21,753 nucleotides of DNA from assembly GCA_030632865.1 (NCBI GenBank), contig DAOVTY010000015.1, forward strand, positions 1 to 21,753, given 5' to 3'. Each line of letters opens with the position of its first letter. Within the stretch, counting starts at the first letter, position 1. Positions 5,955-13,469 of this stretch are shown piece after piece. The DNA comes from Bacteroidota bacterium (lineage in GTDB: Bacteria > Bacteroidota > Bacteroidia > Bacteroidales > Prolixibacteraceae). Under the pieces are notes generated by a model. It worked only from the letters and a program-made list of their open reading frames with translations. It was not told the DNA's origin and did not search any database. Both the position numbers and the translations under genes were made by a program.

Positions 5955-7377
5955 ACTTTTTAAAAACCACTGCCTCGTAAGTAAAAATGTCTGCTGTTTT
6001 CCATCCATCCCAGCCAATTCCAGCCTTGTCGCGGGCACAGTGTCCTAAAAATTGTTCTACATTCCAATCAGTCTTTTCAATTACCTGCGGTAAATATGTT
6101 CCAGAGTTTAACTCTTGTTGAATAAAAATTCCATGTTTGCCAAGTTCTATTTCGTTAGCAGATTTTATTTTCTTTAAAGGTGAAAGAACAGATATCTCTA
6201 ACTTCATTTTATCTAATTCATTCAGTTTTACATTTTTAAATCTCGTGTCGCGAGCAGCCGAAACAGCCATATTCTGAACCATTTCGTTTAAGGTTTTTTC
6301 TTGTGCAAAACCACCAATACACCCTCGTAATTCACCTTCAATATAAATAGTTACAAAAGCTCCCATATTTTCGTCTAATATTCCTGTTAAAGCAGATTTA
6401 ATCAACTTACCTTTTTCTCCTGTTTTAAGGTATGTTTTAATTGATTGTTGGGCTTTATCCAGAATTTCATCTTTTTCTATTTTAGAGATTTGTAAGCGAT
6501 TATCATTATTGTAAATTGAAATTGCCCAGTAACCAACTACACGGTTTTTGTCTCCATAACATTTTGAATCTCCCGAATTTTGATAATCAATTTTTGAAAA
6601 CTGAAAGTCTTCTTTATCAGTTAAATACAATAAAGTTAACACGGATGTCCATCCACAAAGAGACGTGGCAAGATTCTCTATTTTACTACTTTTATTTTCA
6701 ATTAAAACAGTTTGAAGTTTTTCGGGTTGATTATTGCAAATGGCATCTGCTGTTTTTTTATCAATATTAACTGCTGTTTTATAATCTGGGTAATGAGAAA
6801 AATCGGTACTAAATACAAACAAATTTTCGGGTGTAAACCAGGGTTTTAAAATGGCTGCAATATTTTTACAACTTTCCGCACTGTTAGTTCCTAAAATTAT
6901 TGGAACTAACAAAAAATCGCTTTCCAGTTTTTGTTGTAAAAAAGGCAATTGAACTTCTATACTGTGTTCATTTTCGTGTACTTCAGGTTTGTCATAAAAA
7001 ATAGAAGATTCATCAACTAATTTTTTTGACAATTTAGTGTCAACTTTTATTTCGCCGAGTGGTGTTTCGTAATTTCCATTGCAATAAACAGCAGCACCAT
7101 CAAAAGAATACTGGTGACTTGAAGCTAAAATGAAAATACGCTTATAAGTTTTGTTTTCAGGAATTTGATTAAATGCAGAAGCTGCAACTTGGCCACTAAA
7201 AACGTAGCCGGCGTGTGGCGAAATTATAGCCTGCAAATTACTATTATCATAAAAAATTGACTTCGAATTTGTAAAAAGCTTGGTAAGTTGGTTTTTCAAT
7301 TCAAATTGGCTGCCCGAGTAAAATTGCCCTGCAAATGCTGCTTTTCTAGTCTGTTTTTTAAAAGTCCAATTTTTCAT
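5953..7377 (-). CDS. AmmeMemoRadiSam system fusion protein (MEMO1 domain + AMMECR1 domain)
   Basis: 474-residue two-domain protein. The N-terminal MEMO1 domain (about 10-290) resembles the class III dioxygenase LigB fold. Visible motifs are SPHAGYVFSG (53-62), ASSHQYSFDGAAVY (85-98), HENEHSIEVQLPFLQ (134-148), STDFSHY (190-196) and SLCGWTS (239-245). His55, His88, His195 and Cys241 correspond to the metal-binding set His49, His81, His192 and Cys244 of human MEMO1. The C-terminal AMMECR1 domain (about 300-474) contains the hallmark LRGCIGGF (350-357) followed by ISVLSPL. The reaction is unknown; these families co-occur with a radical SAM enzyme (AmmeMemoRadiSam system), which is not next to this gene. 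It appears monocistronic and converges on recO. Confidence 0.9.
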   Translation of the reverse strand: MKNWTFKKQTRKAAFAGQFYSGSQFELKNQLTKLFTNSKSIFYDNSNLQAIISPHAGYVFSGQVAASAFNQIPENKTYKRIFILASSHQYSFDGAAVYCNGNYETPLGEIKVDTKLSKKLVDESSIFYDKPEVHENEHSIEVQLPFLQQKLESDFLLVPIILGTNSAESCKNIAAILKPWFTPENLFVFSTDFSHYPDYKTAVNIDKKTADAICNNQPEKLQTVLIENKSSKIENLATSLCGWTSVLTLLYLTDKEDFQFSKIDYQNSGDSKCYGDKNRVVGYWAISIYNNDNRLQISKIEKDEILDKAQQSIKTYLKTGEKGKLIKSALTGILDENMGAFVTIYIEGELRGCIGGFAQEKTLNEMVQNMAVSAARDTRFKNVKLNELDKMKLEISVLSPLKKIKSANEIELGKHGIFIQQELNSGTYLPQVIEKTDWNVEQFLGHCARDKAGIGWDGWKTADIFTYEAVVFKK

Positions 7378-7401
7378 TGTACCCTAACTAATTGTAGTTT
7401 T

Positions 7402-7435
7402 GTGTAAAATTACACCAAATATTAATAAATTACAC
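7402..7435 (-). promoter_or_regulatory. Possible operator: GTGTAA dyad plus repeated half-site
   Basis: GTGTAA-AA-TTACAC forms a 14-bp dyad at 7402-7415, 25-38 bp upstream of the MEMO/AMMECR1 ATG. A second TTACAC half-site at 7430-7435 is spaced exactly 20 bp from the first, about two helical turns. This is a pattern-based call only; AT-rich sequence makes such dyads fairly frequent. Confidence 0.3.
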
Positions 7436-7525
7436 ATCAAATTATCCTTCTATTTCGATAAATAAATTCTATTATACCTGCTTAAGCTTAAAAAAATATT
7501 AAAGAAATAGAAAACTAAAAGGCTG

Positions 7526-7533
7526 TACATTTG
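7526..7533 (+). promoter_or_regulatory. -7 promoter element TACATTTG for the lipoprotein pair
   Basis: TACATTTG matches TAnnTTTG and would place the transcription start near 7540, about 45 bases before the first lipoprotein ATG. There is no clear -33 TTG at the usual distance. Confidence 0.5.
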
Positions 7534-7585
7534 TTCTTTATAGAAATAATTTTTGATTTTAATTTTTCAACAAAAATAATACATT

Positions 7586-8209
7586 ATGAAAACGAGAGTA
7601 ATAATTAGTTTAATTGCAATGGTATTTCTCTGGTCGTGCGTAACATCCATGAAATATACATGGACAAAAGAAAATTATCAGGGAAGGGAGTATAACAAAA
7701 TTTTAGTAATTGTCGAAGCACAAACTCATCAGGGTAGGCTTAATGGAGAAAATTGGATTGTAGAAAATCTTGCTGAAGAAGGTATTGCAGCCACTAATAG
7801 CTTAAATGTTTTTCCTCCCACCGAAATGACTGGAAGTTTGTCGGAAGATGAAATTGAGACAAGAATTCTTAACGGAGGTTACGATGGTGTTTTAGTAACA
7901 TCGCTTGTTGACTCAAGTACGAGGGATGTTCTTGAAGGAGGAGGAGTGTATTCGCAGCCTGTATCATACAGATATGGACGACATATACGTACAGGTTATG
8001 TGCACATGCAAGAGCCCGAATATTATCGCCAAGAAACATCTTATCTTCTAGAAACTCAATTGTTTGATGTTGCCAATAGTGCAAATAAAGAGGATGTTGT
8101 TTGGTCTGGTCAATCAACTTTAACAGATCCATCATCTTCAGAATCGGCTGCTAAAACATACTCTAAAACGTTAGTAAAAACTCTAGTAGAATCGGGTACT
8201 GTTAAGTAA
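7586..8209 (+). CDS. Predicted lipoprotein, tandem paralogue 1
   Basis: 207-residue predicted lipoprotein of unknown function. The signal peptide MKTRVIISLIAMVFLWSC ends in a lipobox with Cys18 as the modified residue. The mature protein has N-terminal VTSMKYTWTKENY and YNKILVIVEAQ, a central ENLAEEGI...LSEDEIETRILNGGYDGVLVTSLVD block, then a Tyr/Gly-rich segment and a C-terminal EDVVWSGQSTLTDP block. The pattern (a predicted beta strand, an acidic helix, then YDGVLVT) resembles small DUF4136-type or FlgO-like periplasmic lipoproteins, but I cannot assign a family. There is no acidic surface-export signal after Cys. It is the first of two adjacent homologues 27 bp apart, probably in one transcript. 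Confidence 0.82.
   Translation: MKTRVIISLIAMVFLWSCVTSMKYTWTKENYQGREYNKILVIVEAQTHQGRLNGENWIVENLAEEGIAATNSLNVFPPTEMTGSLSEDEIETRILNGGYDGVLVTSLVDSSTRDVLEGGGVYSQPVSYRYGRHIRTGYVHMQEPEYYRQETSYLLETQLFDVANSANKEDVVWSGQSTLTDPSSSESAAKTYSKTLVKTLVESGTVK
7642..7671 (+). repeat. 30-bp exact direct repeat, copy 1 (within lipoprotein 1)
   Basis: Thirty bases starting AACATCCATGAA are identical to 8293-8322 in the neighbouring paralogue, inside otherwise diverged genes. They encode the segment just after the lipidated cysteine (TSMKYTWTK). This marks the tandem gene duplication and could be a site for recombination between the copies. Confidence 0.8.
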
Positions 8210-8236
8210 TGCAATCTTTATAAAAAAATTATTATT

Positions 8237-8872
8237 ATGAAAATACGAGTTATAATTAGTTTGATTGCCATGACGTTTCTTTGGTCGTGCGCAACATCCA
8301 TGAAATATACATGGACAAAAGACAATTTTGTGGGAAAAGAGTTTGACAAAATTTTAGTGTTAACCATTACAAAAAATTTAAAATCGCGCACTCTTTTCGA
8401 GAATACAGTGGTTGAAAATTTGGCTGAAGGTGGAGTTAATGCTAGCAGCAGTTTGTCTGTTTTTACTCCTGTAGAAAAGATGGAAGATTTAAGTGAAGAT
8501 GAAATTGAGGCACGGATTAAAAAAGGGAATTACGATGGTGTGCTAGTAACTACGCTGGTTGATATTAACACACAAGACGTTCGGGCAAACAGCACAACAT
8601 CATATTATCCAATGAGTTACGGGCATGGTTATGGATACAGGAGTTTTATATATTCCGGTTATGGACATATGTATGAACCAGATTACTATCGCGAGCAAAA
8701 AACGTATGTTTTAGAATCGCGGTTATACGACGTATCAGAATCTGATCCTAAAGAAGCTGTAGTTTGGTCTGGGCAATCAGAGTTGGTAGATCCTTCAGGT
8801 TCTGATTCAGCTTCAAAAGCATATTCAGATATTTTGGTAAAAACTCTACTTGAATCGGGGACTATTAAGTAG
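8237..8872 (+). CDS. Predicted lipoprotein, tandem paralogue 2
   Basis: 211-residue homologue of the preceding gene, with signal peptide MKIRVIISLIAMTFLWSC and lipid-modified Cys18. It shares TSMKYTWTK, DKILVL, VENLAEGG, LSEDEIEARIKKGNYDGVLVTTLVD, VVWSGQSELVDPSGS and the C-terminal KTLLESGTIK. It differs most at about residues 45-55 and in the middle, where it has a longer Gly/Tyr/His-rich stretch (SYGHGYGYRSF, then YSGYGHMYEPDYY). Strong conservation of the ends with a variable centre suggests a shared scaffold with altered surface. Function is unknown; an outer-membrane or periplasmic location is inferred. It follows copy 1 by 27 bp with no terminator between them. Confidence 0.82.
   Translation: MKIRVIISLIAMTFLWSCATSMKYTWTKDNFVGKEFDKILVLTITKNLKSRTLFENTVVENLAEGGVNASSSLSVFTPVEKMEDLSEDEIEARIKKGNYDGVLVTTLVDINTQDVRANSTTSYYPMSYGHGYGYRSFIYSGYGHMYEPDYYREQKTYVLESRLYDVSESDPKEAVVWSGQSELVDPSGSDSASKAYSDILVKTLLESGTIK
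8293..8322 (+). repeat. 30-bp exact direct repeat, copy 2 (within lipoprotein 2)
   Basis: Identical to 7642-7671; the offset between copies is 651 bp, the length of the duplicated unit. Confidence 0.8.
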
Positions 8873-8927
8873 AAAATATTATCGCTATTTTTTATATTGA
8901 TACTTTATTCATAATTCTTTTTTGTAA

Positions 8928-8935
8928 TAAATTTG
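8928..8935 (+). promoter_or_regulatory. -7 promoter element TAAATTTG
   Basis: TAAATTTG matches TAnnTTTG. Transcription would begin near 8942, giving a leader of about 80 bases before the ATG at 9021 and making the in-frame ATG at 8943 an unlikely start. Confidence 0.45.
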
Positions 8936-9020
8936 AAAAGAAATGGATAATAACTCTTTCAAATATCTTAAATTAGTGAAAATTATTAATTGTATTTATA
9001 TTGAATTAAATTTTATAATA

Positions 9021-9476
9021 ATGAAAAAATTATTGTTTGTTACAGTTTTATTAGTTCTATCTATTTCTGGTTTTTCTCAATTAGATAGTAAAGAGTTGAA
9101 ATATTATCAATCGGTATTTGGGGAGACTAAAAAGGACATGATTTCCACTTTTATTGAGTTGGATGAAGGTGATGAGTTTTGGATACTTTACGATGAATTT
9201 GAAAAGGCTCGACAAGAATATGGAGAGAAGCGTTATGAGCTTTTATTGGAATACGCGGGAAATTACGTAAACTACAGCGATGATAGAATGGATATTCTCA
9301 TGAAGGAATCTCTGGCTAACAGAGCAGCAGTTGCAAAGCTTTCTAAAAAGTATTATAATAAAATTAAAAAAGCATCGGGCTCGAAAGCAGCTGCACAGTT
9401 TCTTATGATTGAAAGTTTTTTTGAGGCAACAATAAGATCACGAATTTTAGGTGATTTGCCTTTAATGAAAAAGTAG
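9021..9476 (+). CDS. Small exported helical protein of unknown function
   Basis: 151 residues. MKKLLFVTVLLVLSISGFSQ is a clear Sec signal peptide, with likely cleavage after GFS or GFSQ and no lipobox. The mature part is charged and predicted largely helical (YYQSVFGETKKDMISTFIEL, EFWILYDEFEKARQEYGEKR, SLANRAAVAKLSKKYYNKI), with repeated Tyr and Glu/Lys. It has no cysteine. This resembles small periplasmic helical proteins of Bacteroidota, but I do not recognise a named family. The frame is open back to an ATG at 8943, but that start would add a non-signal extension ahead of a good signal peptide, so 9021 is preferred. It lies downstream of the lipoprotein pair but behind its own candidate promoter, and converges on the second GldK gene. 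Confidence 0.75.
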   Translation: MKKLLFVTVLLVLSISGFSQLDSKELKYYQSVFGETKKDMISTFIELDEGDEFWILYDEFEKARQEYGEKRYELLLEYAGNYVNYSDDRMDILMKESLANRAAVAKLSKKYYNKIKKASGSKAAAQFLMIESFFEATIRSRILGDLPLMKK

Positions 9477-9501
9477 AAATTACTTTAATTGAACCATGAT
9501 T

Positions 9502-9538
9502 ATTAATCTGAGTAAGACAACCTTTTACTCAGGTTAAT
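9502..9538. terminator. Long inverted repeat at convergent gene ends, probable terminator
   Basis: ATTAATCTGAGTAA (9502-9515) pairs with TTACTCAGGTTAAT (9525-9538) over 14 bp with one G-U pair and a 9-base loop. Only a short T-run follows on the plus strand (AGTTTT) and none on the minus strand. It overlaps the stop codon of the minus-strand GldK-like gene (9534-9536) and lies 25 bp past the plus-strand stop, as expected for a shared terminator. Confidence 0.55.
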
Positions 9539-10883
9539 AGTTTTGGAGATCATTTCGGAACGAAGTTCGAACGCATCTAAAACCGATGTACGATTTTGTT
9601 GTATCTTGATATTCAAAACTTCTGGTTGAAGAACGTAGAAAGAATGCCATATCTTTCCATGAACCACCGCGAACCACTTTTCGTTTCATAACTGGAGGAT
9701 CATCTGTTTTTGCATTGTATTGTAATTCAGGATTTAAATCACCAATTACATCGTACCCCGACTCGAAAAAGGCTGTACTTGTCCATTCGGCCACATTACC
9801 GGCCATATCGTATAATCCAAACGGATTTGGGTCAAATTCACCAACTTGCATTGTCATTGCAGTCGTCGGACTGTCAGCCACATAATTTCCGCGTCGTGGT
9901 TTAAAATTAGCGACAAAACAACCTTCAGCATTACGTGTATAGTAACTTCCCCACGGGAATAATGAGCTTTCTAAACCGCCTCTAGCAGCCATTTCCCATT
10001 CCGATTCTGTGGGGAGTCTAAAGTCGTGTGCAGATGTTTCTTTTAATCTATTTTCGATTGCCGCCTTTAATCCGGTTCGCCAGTTACAAAATGCATTTGC
10101 TTGTTCCCATGTAATTCCAACCACTGGATAGTCATCGAACCCTGAGTGAGAGAAATATTTTAGAGTGAATGGTTCGTTGTAAGTGTATTCGAAATCTCTT
10201 ATCCAACACAAAGTATCTGGATAAATAGGAACCGACTCATGCATTAAAAAAGTGCTTCTGTTTACAATGGGAACTAATTCGCCATCTTGGTTTATTATAG
10301 AACCATTATATTTTTGAGTGGCAAAATCGAAACTGTTTTTTCTGTTTGCAGCCTGTTTGTAATCTACCCAATAGTAATCGTATATTAATTTGCGAGAATC
10401 AACTTCTTTTCGAAATAAAAAACGTTCTTCTTCCGGAATATACAGCTCGTCCATTGCCATTTGGAAATCACGGTCGTTCCATTCAATTCTTTCGTCCCAA
10501 TTAATTACTGGCTCGTTTAAGGGAGTTCCGTCCAGAGCTTCCATAATTACAAAATCAGAATAAGTTTCGCCCAAAAGTTTTCTGGCAATTGAATCGCGTA
10601 CCCAATAAACAAATTGTCTGTATTCGTTATTTGTTATCTCTGTATCATCCATCCAAAATGCTTCGTTAGAAATTGTTTTAGTAGGATTTACTATCTGAGA
10701 GACTTCATCGCTGGCTGGTCCAATTTTAAGCGAACCGCGTTGTATGTAAACCATTCCGTGTGGTGAAGGTTCGAACCAATCTCCGCTTTTGGGTTCGCGA
10801 TCGGGATGGTATAATTCAGATTTTTGACATGAATTGAAAAGCAACCCAAGGGCAATACCAAAGTAAATTATCGCTTTTCTCAT
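9534..10883 (-). CDS. Second GldK-like lipoprotein (SUMF1/FGE-fold), type IX secretion paralogue
   Basis: 449-residue lipoprotein: signal MRKAIIYFGIALGLLFNSC with Cys19 modified. The rest is a sulfatase-modifying-factor (FGE-like) fold: GMVYIQRGSLKIG, FWMDDTEITNNEYRQF, FDDYPVVGITWEQANAFCNW, RLPTESEWEMAARGG, GLYDMAGNVAEWTSTA, RKVVRGGSWKD and IGFRCVR near the end. It aligns almost end to end with the GldK at 14476-15813, sharing long blocks, so it is a full-length paralogue rather than a distant relative. GldJ is the other FGE-like Gld lipoprotein, but similarity to the local GldK is high enough to favour a GldK duplicate. The frame extends 12 codons upstream; the ATG at 10881-10883 gives the clean signal peptide. 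It lies after gldN, beyond a terminator hairpin, so expression may be lower or separate. A role in the GldK/GldN ring is inferred. Confidence 0.85.
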   Translation of the reverse strand: MRKAIIYFGIALGLLFNSCQKSELYHPDREPKSGDWFEPSPHGMVYIQRGSLKIGPASDEVSQIVNPTKTISNEAFWMDDTEITNNEYRQFVYWVRDSIARKLLGETYSDFVIMEALDGTPLNEPVINWDERIEWNDRDFQMAMDELYIPEEERFLFRKEVDSRKLIYDYYWVDYKQAANRKNSFDFATQKYNGSIINQDGELVPIVNRSTFLMHESVPIYPDTLCWIRDFEYTYNEPFTLKYFSHSGFDDYPVVGITWEQANAFCNWRTGLKAAIENRLKETSAHDFRLPTESEWEMAARGGLESSLFPWGSYYTRNAEGCFVANFKPRRGNYVADSPTTAMTMQVGEFDPNPFGLYDMAGNVAEWTSTAFFESGYDVIGDLNPELQYNAKTDDPPVMKRKVVRGGSWKDMAFFLRSSTRSFEYQDTTKSYIGFRCVRTSFRNDLQNY

Positions 10884-10904
10884 TTCAACTATTTTTTTAT
10901 TATC

Positions 10905-10931
10905 AATAAACGTGGGCAACTTCCGTTTATT
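10905..10931 (-). repeat. Inverted repeat upstream of the second gldK
   Basis: AATAAACG (10905-10912) and CGTTTATT (10924-10931) pair over 8 bp around an 11-base loop, 22 bp before the second gldK ATG. There is no U-tract on either strand, so it may be an operator or an mRNA structure rather than a terminator. Confidence 0.4.
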
Positions 10932-10935
10932 ATCT

Positions 10936-10965
10936 CAAAAAAAAACCTTATGAAAACATAAGGTT
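10936..10965 (-). terminator. Intrinsic terminator between gldN and the second gldK
   Basis: On the minus strand AACCTTATG-TTTT-CATAAGGTT forms a perfect 9-bp stem (plus arms 10944-10952 and 10957-10965), followed by a run of nine U. It starts about 20 bp after the gldN stop codon. It should end most porP-gldN transcription before the GldK paralogue. Confidence 0.82.
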
Positions 10966-10985
10966 ATATTCATTTTTCATTCTAA

Positions 10986-11837
10986 TTAATATTCCCAAAG
11001 ATCTTGTTCAAAATTAAAAATTTTATTTTCAATTGCTTTTGATTCAAGCATTGCATTTCTACCACTTAGGTAAGCACTAATTTCGCGATTATTATAAACG
11101 TTTGACTCTTGCACTATATAACTATTAAAGTACCTTTTAATAAACACATCGTCAAACGACATTTGGCGTGCTTCGTTGTACGGGTTTAGCACTAAATTGG
11201 TTGATAACAGTGGTCTAATTTCTGGGTAATATACCCAAAATAGTTTCTGACGTTGTACTTCGCCAGTATTATCTCCTGCTAAAACAAATTCTCGAATAGG
11301 GCAAATACCAATAATTCGTACATTAAGAGTTGAAGTTTGCTTATCGAAATACCACTCCTCTTTTATCATGTACTGTTTAATATCGTTTGGTCTTATCTCT
11401 CCTTGAACTGTAACCATTGTACGTTCTCCGGTATCGAAATCAATTTTTTCTTCTTGAGTTGCCTGAGCACCAAAAGATTCTTTTACCTGCGTAAAAGACA
11501 TTGGTACTTTAAAATCGTCGTCGAAACTTGCATCGTAAGGGGTAATTTGTCCACTTTCAACTCCATTTAATAAAAGAGAAATCAGATTTATTCGTCCTTC
11601 CATCTCTTCCGAAGGAAAATAAAGAGGCTGGTTTATTTTCTCGCGTAAATCAATTATTCTCCATACTTTTTTAGACCAAAAAACATCGGCCTCACGAACA
11701 GAGGATAGCGGCATTGGTTTTTTCTGTACAATGTCGTTACGTTTAAAAGCACCATTTACAATTTGTGCATTAGTTTGTTTTCCTACTAATGATAGCATGA
11801 AAACCGTAACTCCTATGTATAAAACTAACTTTCTCAT
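10986..11837 (-). CDS. gldN: Type IX secretion component GldN/PorN
   Basis: Periplasmic partner of GldK; in P. gingivalis the PorK and PorN proteins form a large ring under the outer membrane. 283 residues with a Sec signal peptide MRKLVLYIGVTVFMLSLVGKQTNA. Mature motifs typical of the family are SVREADVFWSKKVWRIIDLREKIN, PLYFPSEE, a segment around YMIKEEWYFDKQTS, VRIIGICPI, and QRQKLFWVYYPEIRPLL, followed by NPYNEARQMSFDDVF and FIKRYFNSYI. It begins 2 bp after the gldM stop codon, so the two are translationally close. It is followed by a terminator. Recognition rests on these blocks and the exact gene order. Confidence 0.94.
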   Translation of the reverse strand: MRKLVLYIGVTVFMLSLVGKQTNAQIVNGAFKRNDIVQKKPMPLSSVREADVFWSKKVWRIIDLREKINQPLYFPSEEMEGRINLISLLLNGVESGQITPYDASFDDDFKVPMSFTQVKESFGAQATQEEKIDFDTGERTMVTVQGEIRPNDIKQYMIKEEWYFDKQTSTLNVRIIGICPIREFVLAGDNTGEVQRQKLFWVYYPEIRPLLSTNLVLNPYNEARQMSFDDVFIKRYFNSYIVQESNVYNNREISAYLSGRNAMLESKAIENKIFNFEQDLWEY

Positions 11838-11839
11838 AA

Positions 11840-13450
11840 TTAACGTATTTTGAATGAAATTGGATCAAGATTCCTTGTTGAACCATCGTCTCCAATTGCT
11901 TTAATATTTGAAATATAAACTAAACTTTGAGGCCTGGCTCTGTTTAGCATATCTTTTTGTTCAGCGGTAAACCATTTAGAATTAGATTTTTTAACATTCA
12001 CGTATCCTGCTACTCCAGAAGTCATAATTTCAAATTCGGTTACTTCGTATTTAAAATCAAAATCAAAATCTTCTAAAACAGCTAAAACACCGTCTTGAAT
12101 AGCTAAAACTTCTTTTCGAATGTCTCCCCCAGTCTGCCCATTTACCTGAGCAACCGGATCTGGTACTCTTTTTACCCTCCAGGTAGATGTACCAACAACT
12201 CTCCGTGTATCTCCAATATTTGCGTAAACAGTAATTTTTGTTCTTTTTTCCAGTTCGTCTAATGCGGTTGGTTCAATAATATACGAATCGCCTGATTTAG
12301 TGATTTTACCATTGGTCATTGTTACATCCATAAGTTCATTAGGGATTGCTCCTCCACCTATGGAAAATGGGTTTTTAATTCCAAGATAAAACACATTCAT
12401 TTTTGTAGCCGACATGGTAACACTTGGTTTTACAACCTGATATTCCTGTTCAAAAGGATAATTTCTTATAACTCCACTTGGTGTTTTGTATTTTATTAAA
12501 CCGCTCCATTTAAAGATTCCCGGTTGCGAAGTATTTCCTTTATAATTTGCTTTTCCATCAACAACTTCAACTTCGCTGTTATTAATAAAAATCTGTGGTT
12601 GTTGAGTTGAATCTTCGGCAGCAAGAAATACGTCTGCTTCGTAAATATCTCCTTGTAATATAATATTAGAATTTGCAATTATTCGCGCACCAAGCTTATT
12701 GAATTTAAATGATCCCGCATCAATTTGTCCATATAAATAGTTAATTAAATTTGCTTCAGAATTTTTAACATCAATTTGAAATTTTGAGAGCAAAGTAAGA
12801 ATTGCAACTAAGGGTTTATCGAGAAAAAATTGTGTTTCCCAGGTTTTAACATCACTTCCATCTTTAACATTTTTAACCGGATCGGGTGTTTCCAGTTCTT
12901 TAAGAATCGACTCTTTTAGTTCAATATCATCCTCATCTAACAGTGCGACCAATCCATTTCTATACTCGGTAATTTTAGCGTTTAATTCGAATGCCTTCTC
13001 TTGGGTGATCATTAACTCAGAAGGTCCATTCAAATCGTCCTGCTTTTCTACAATTAGCGTATCTCCGCTTTCTGTAACAAGATAAAAATCATCAGGACTA
13101 ACAGGATTTTCCAAATCTGCAAGTGTACTTCCCGAATAGTTTACAATTTCTTCCTTTAATCGTAAGATATACGAAAACATTTCATTAGTACTAGTTTGAA
13201 CCTCATCAGCTTTTTGTTTCCATTCCTGAACTTTAGCAGGATTTTCTGCATAAGCTTGCTCGAAAGATAAATAGACTTGTTGACTCTTCACATCAACCGC
13301 TTTAAGCGTATGAAGCAGACTAGAATCGACAACACGGAAAGCCTCCAGAACTTGTGCTGCAACATTTAGTGCTAACATCGCTGTTAACACTATGTACATC
13401 ATATTTATCATTTTTTGCCGCGGGGTCTCCGGGCAATTTTTTGCACCCAT
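11840..13450 (-). CDS. gldM: Type IX secretion / gliding motor protein GldM/PorM
   Basis: With GldL this forms the inner-membrane proton-driven motor; its long periplasmic part reaches the GldK/GldN ring. 536 residues. One N-terminal transmembrane helix at about 15-33 (NMMYIVLTAMLALNV) is preceded by TPRQKMIN, whose Arg11 corresponds to the conserved Arg9 of F. johnsoniae GldM that sits in the GldL/GldM transmembrane core. The remainder is periplasmic: a helical D1 domain (about 40-220), then beta-rich domains with GDIYEADVFLAAEDS and VSPKMNVFYLGI-like text (here ATKMNVFYLGIKNPFSIGG) and a C-terminal segment ending IGDDGSTRNLDPISFKIR. The gene sits 19 bp after gldL. Confidence 0.96.
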   Translation of the reverse strand: MGAKNCPETPRQKMINMMYIVLTAMLALNVAAQVLEAFRVVDSSLLHTLKAVDVKSQQVYLSFEQAYAENPAKVQEWKQKADEVQTSTNEMFSYILRLKEEIVNYSGSTLADLENPVSPDDFYLVTESGDTLIVEKQDDLNGPSELMITQEKAFELNAKITEYRNGLVALLDEDDIELKESILKELETPDPVKNVKDGSDVKTWETQFFLDKPLVAILTLLSKFQIDVKNSEANLINYLYGQIDAGSFKFNKLGARIIANSNIILQGDIYEADVFLAAEDSTQQPQIFINNSEVEVVDGKANYKGNTSQPGIFKWSGLIKYKTPSGVIRNYPFEQEYQVVKPSVTMSATKMNVFYLGIKNPFSIGGGAIPNELMDVTMTNGKITKSGDSYIIEPTALDELEKRTKITVYANIGDTRRVVGTSTWRVKRVPDPVAQVNGQTGGDIRKEVLAIQDGVLAVLEDFDFDFKYEVTEFEIMTSGVAGYVNVKKSNSKWFTAEQKDMLNRARPQSLVYISNIKAIGDDGSTRNLDPISFKIR

Positions 13451-13469
13451 ATTGCTTTTCTAGAAAGTT

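Noticed and set aside
8943..9020. 26-residue extension upstream of the exported protein at 9021
   Set aside because: It would bury a good signal peptide inside the chain, and the ATG lies right at the predicted transcription start.
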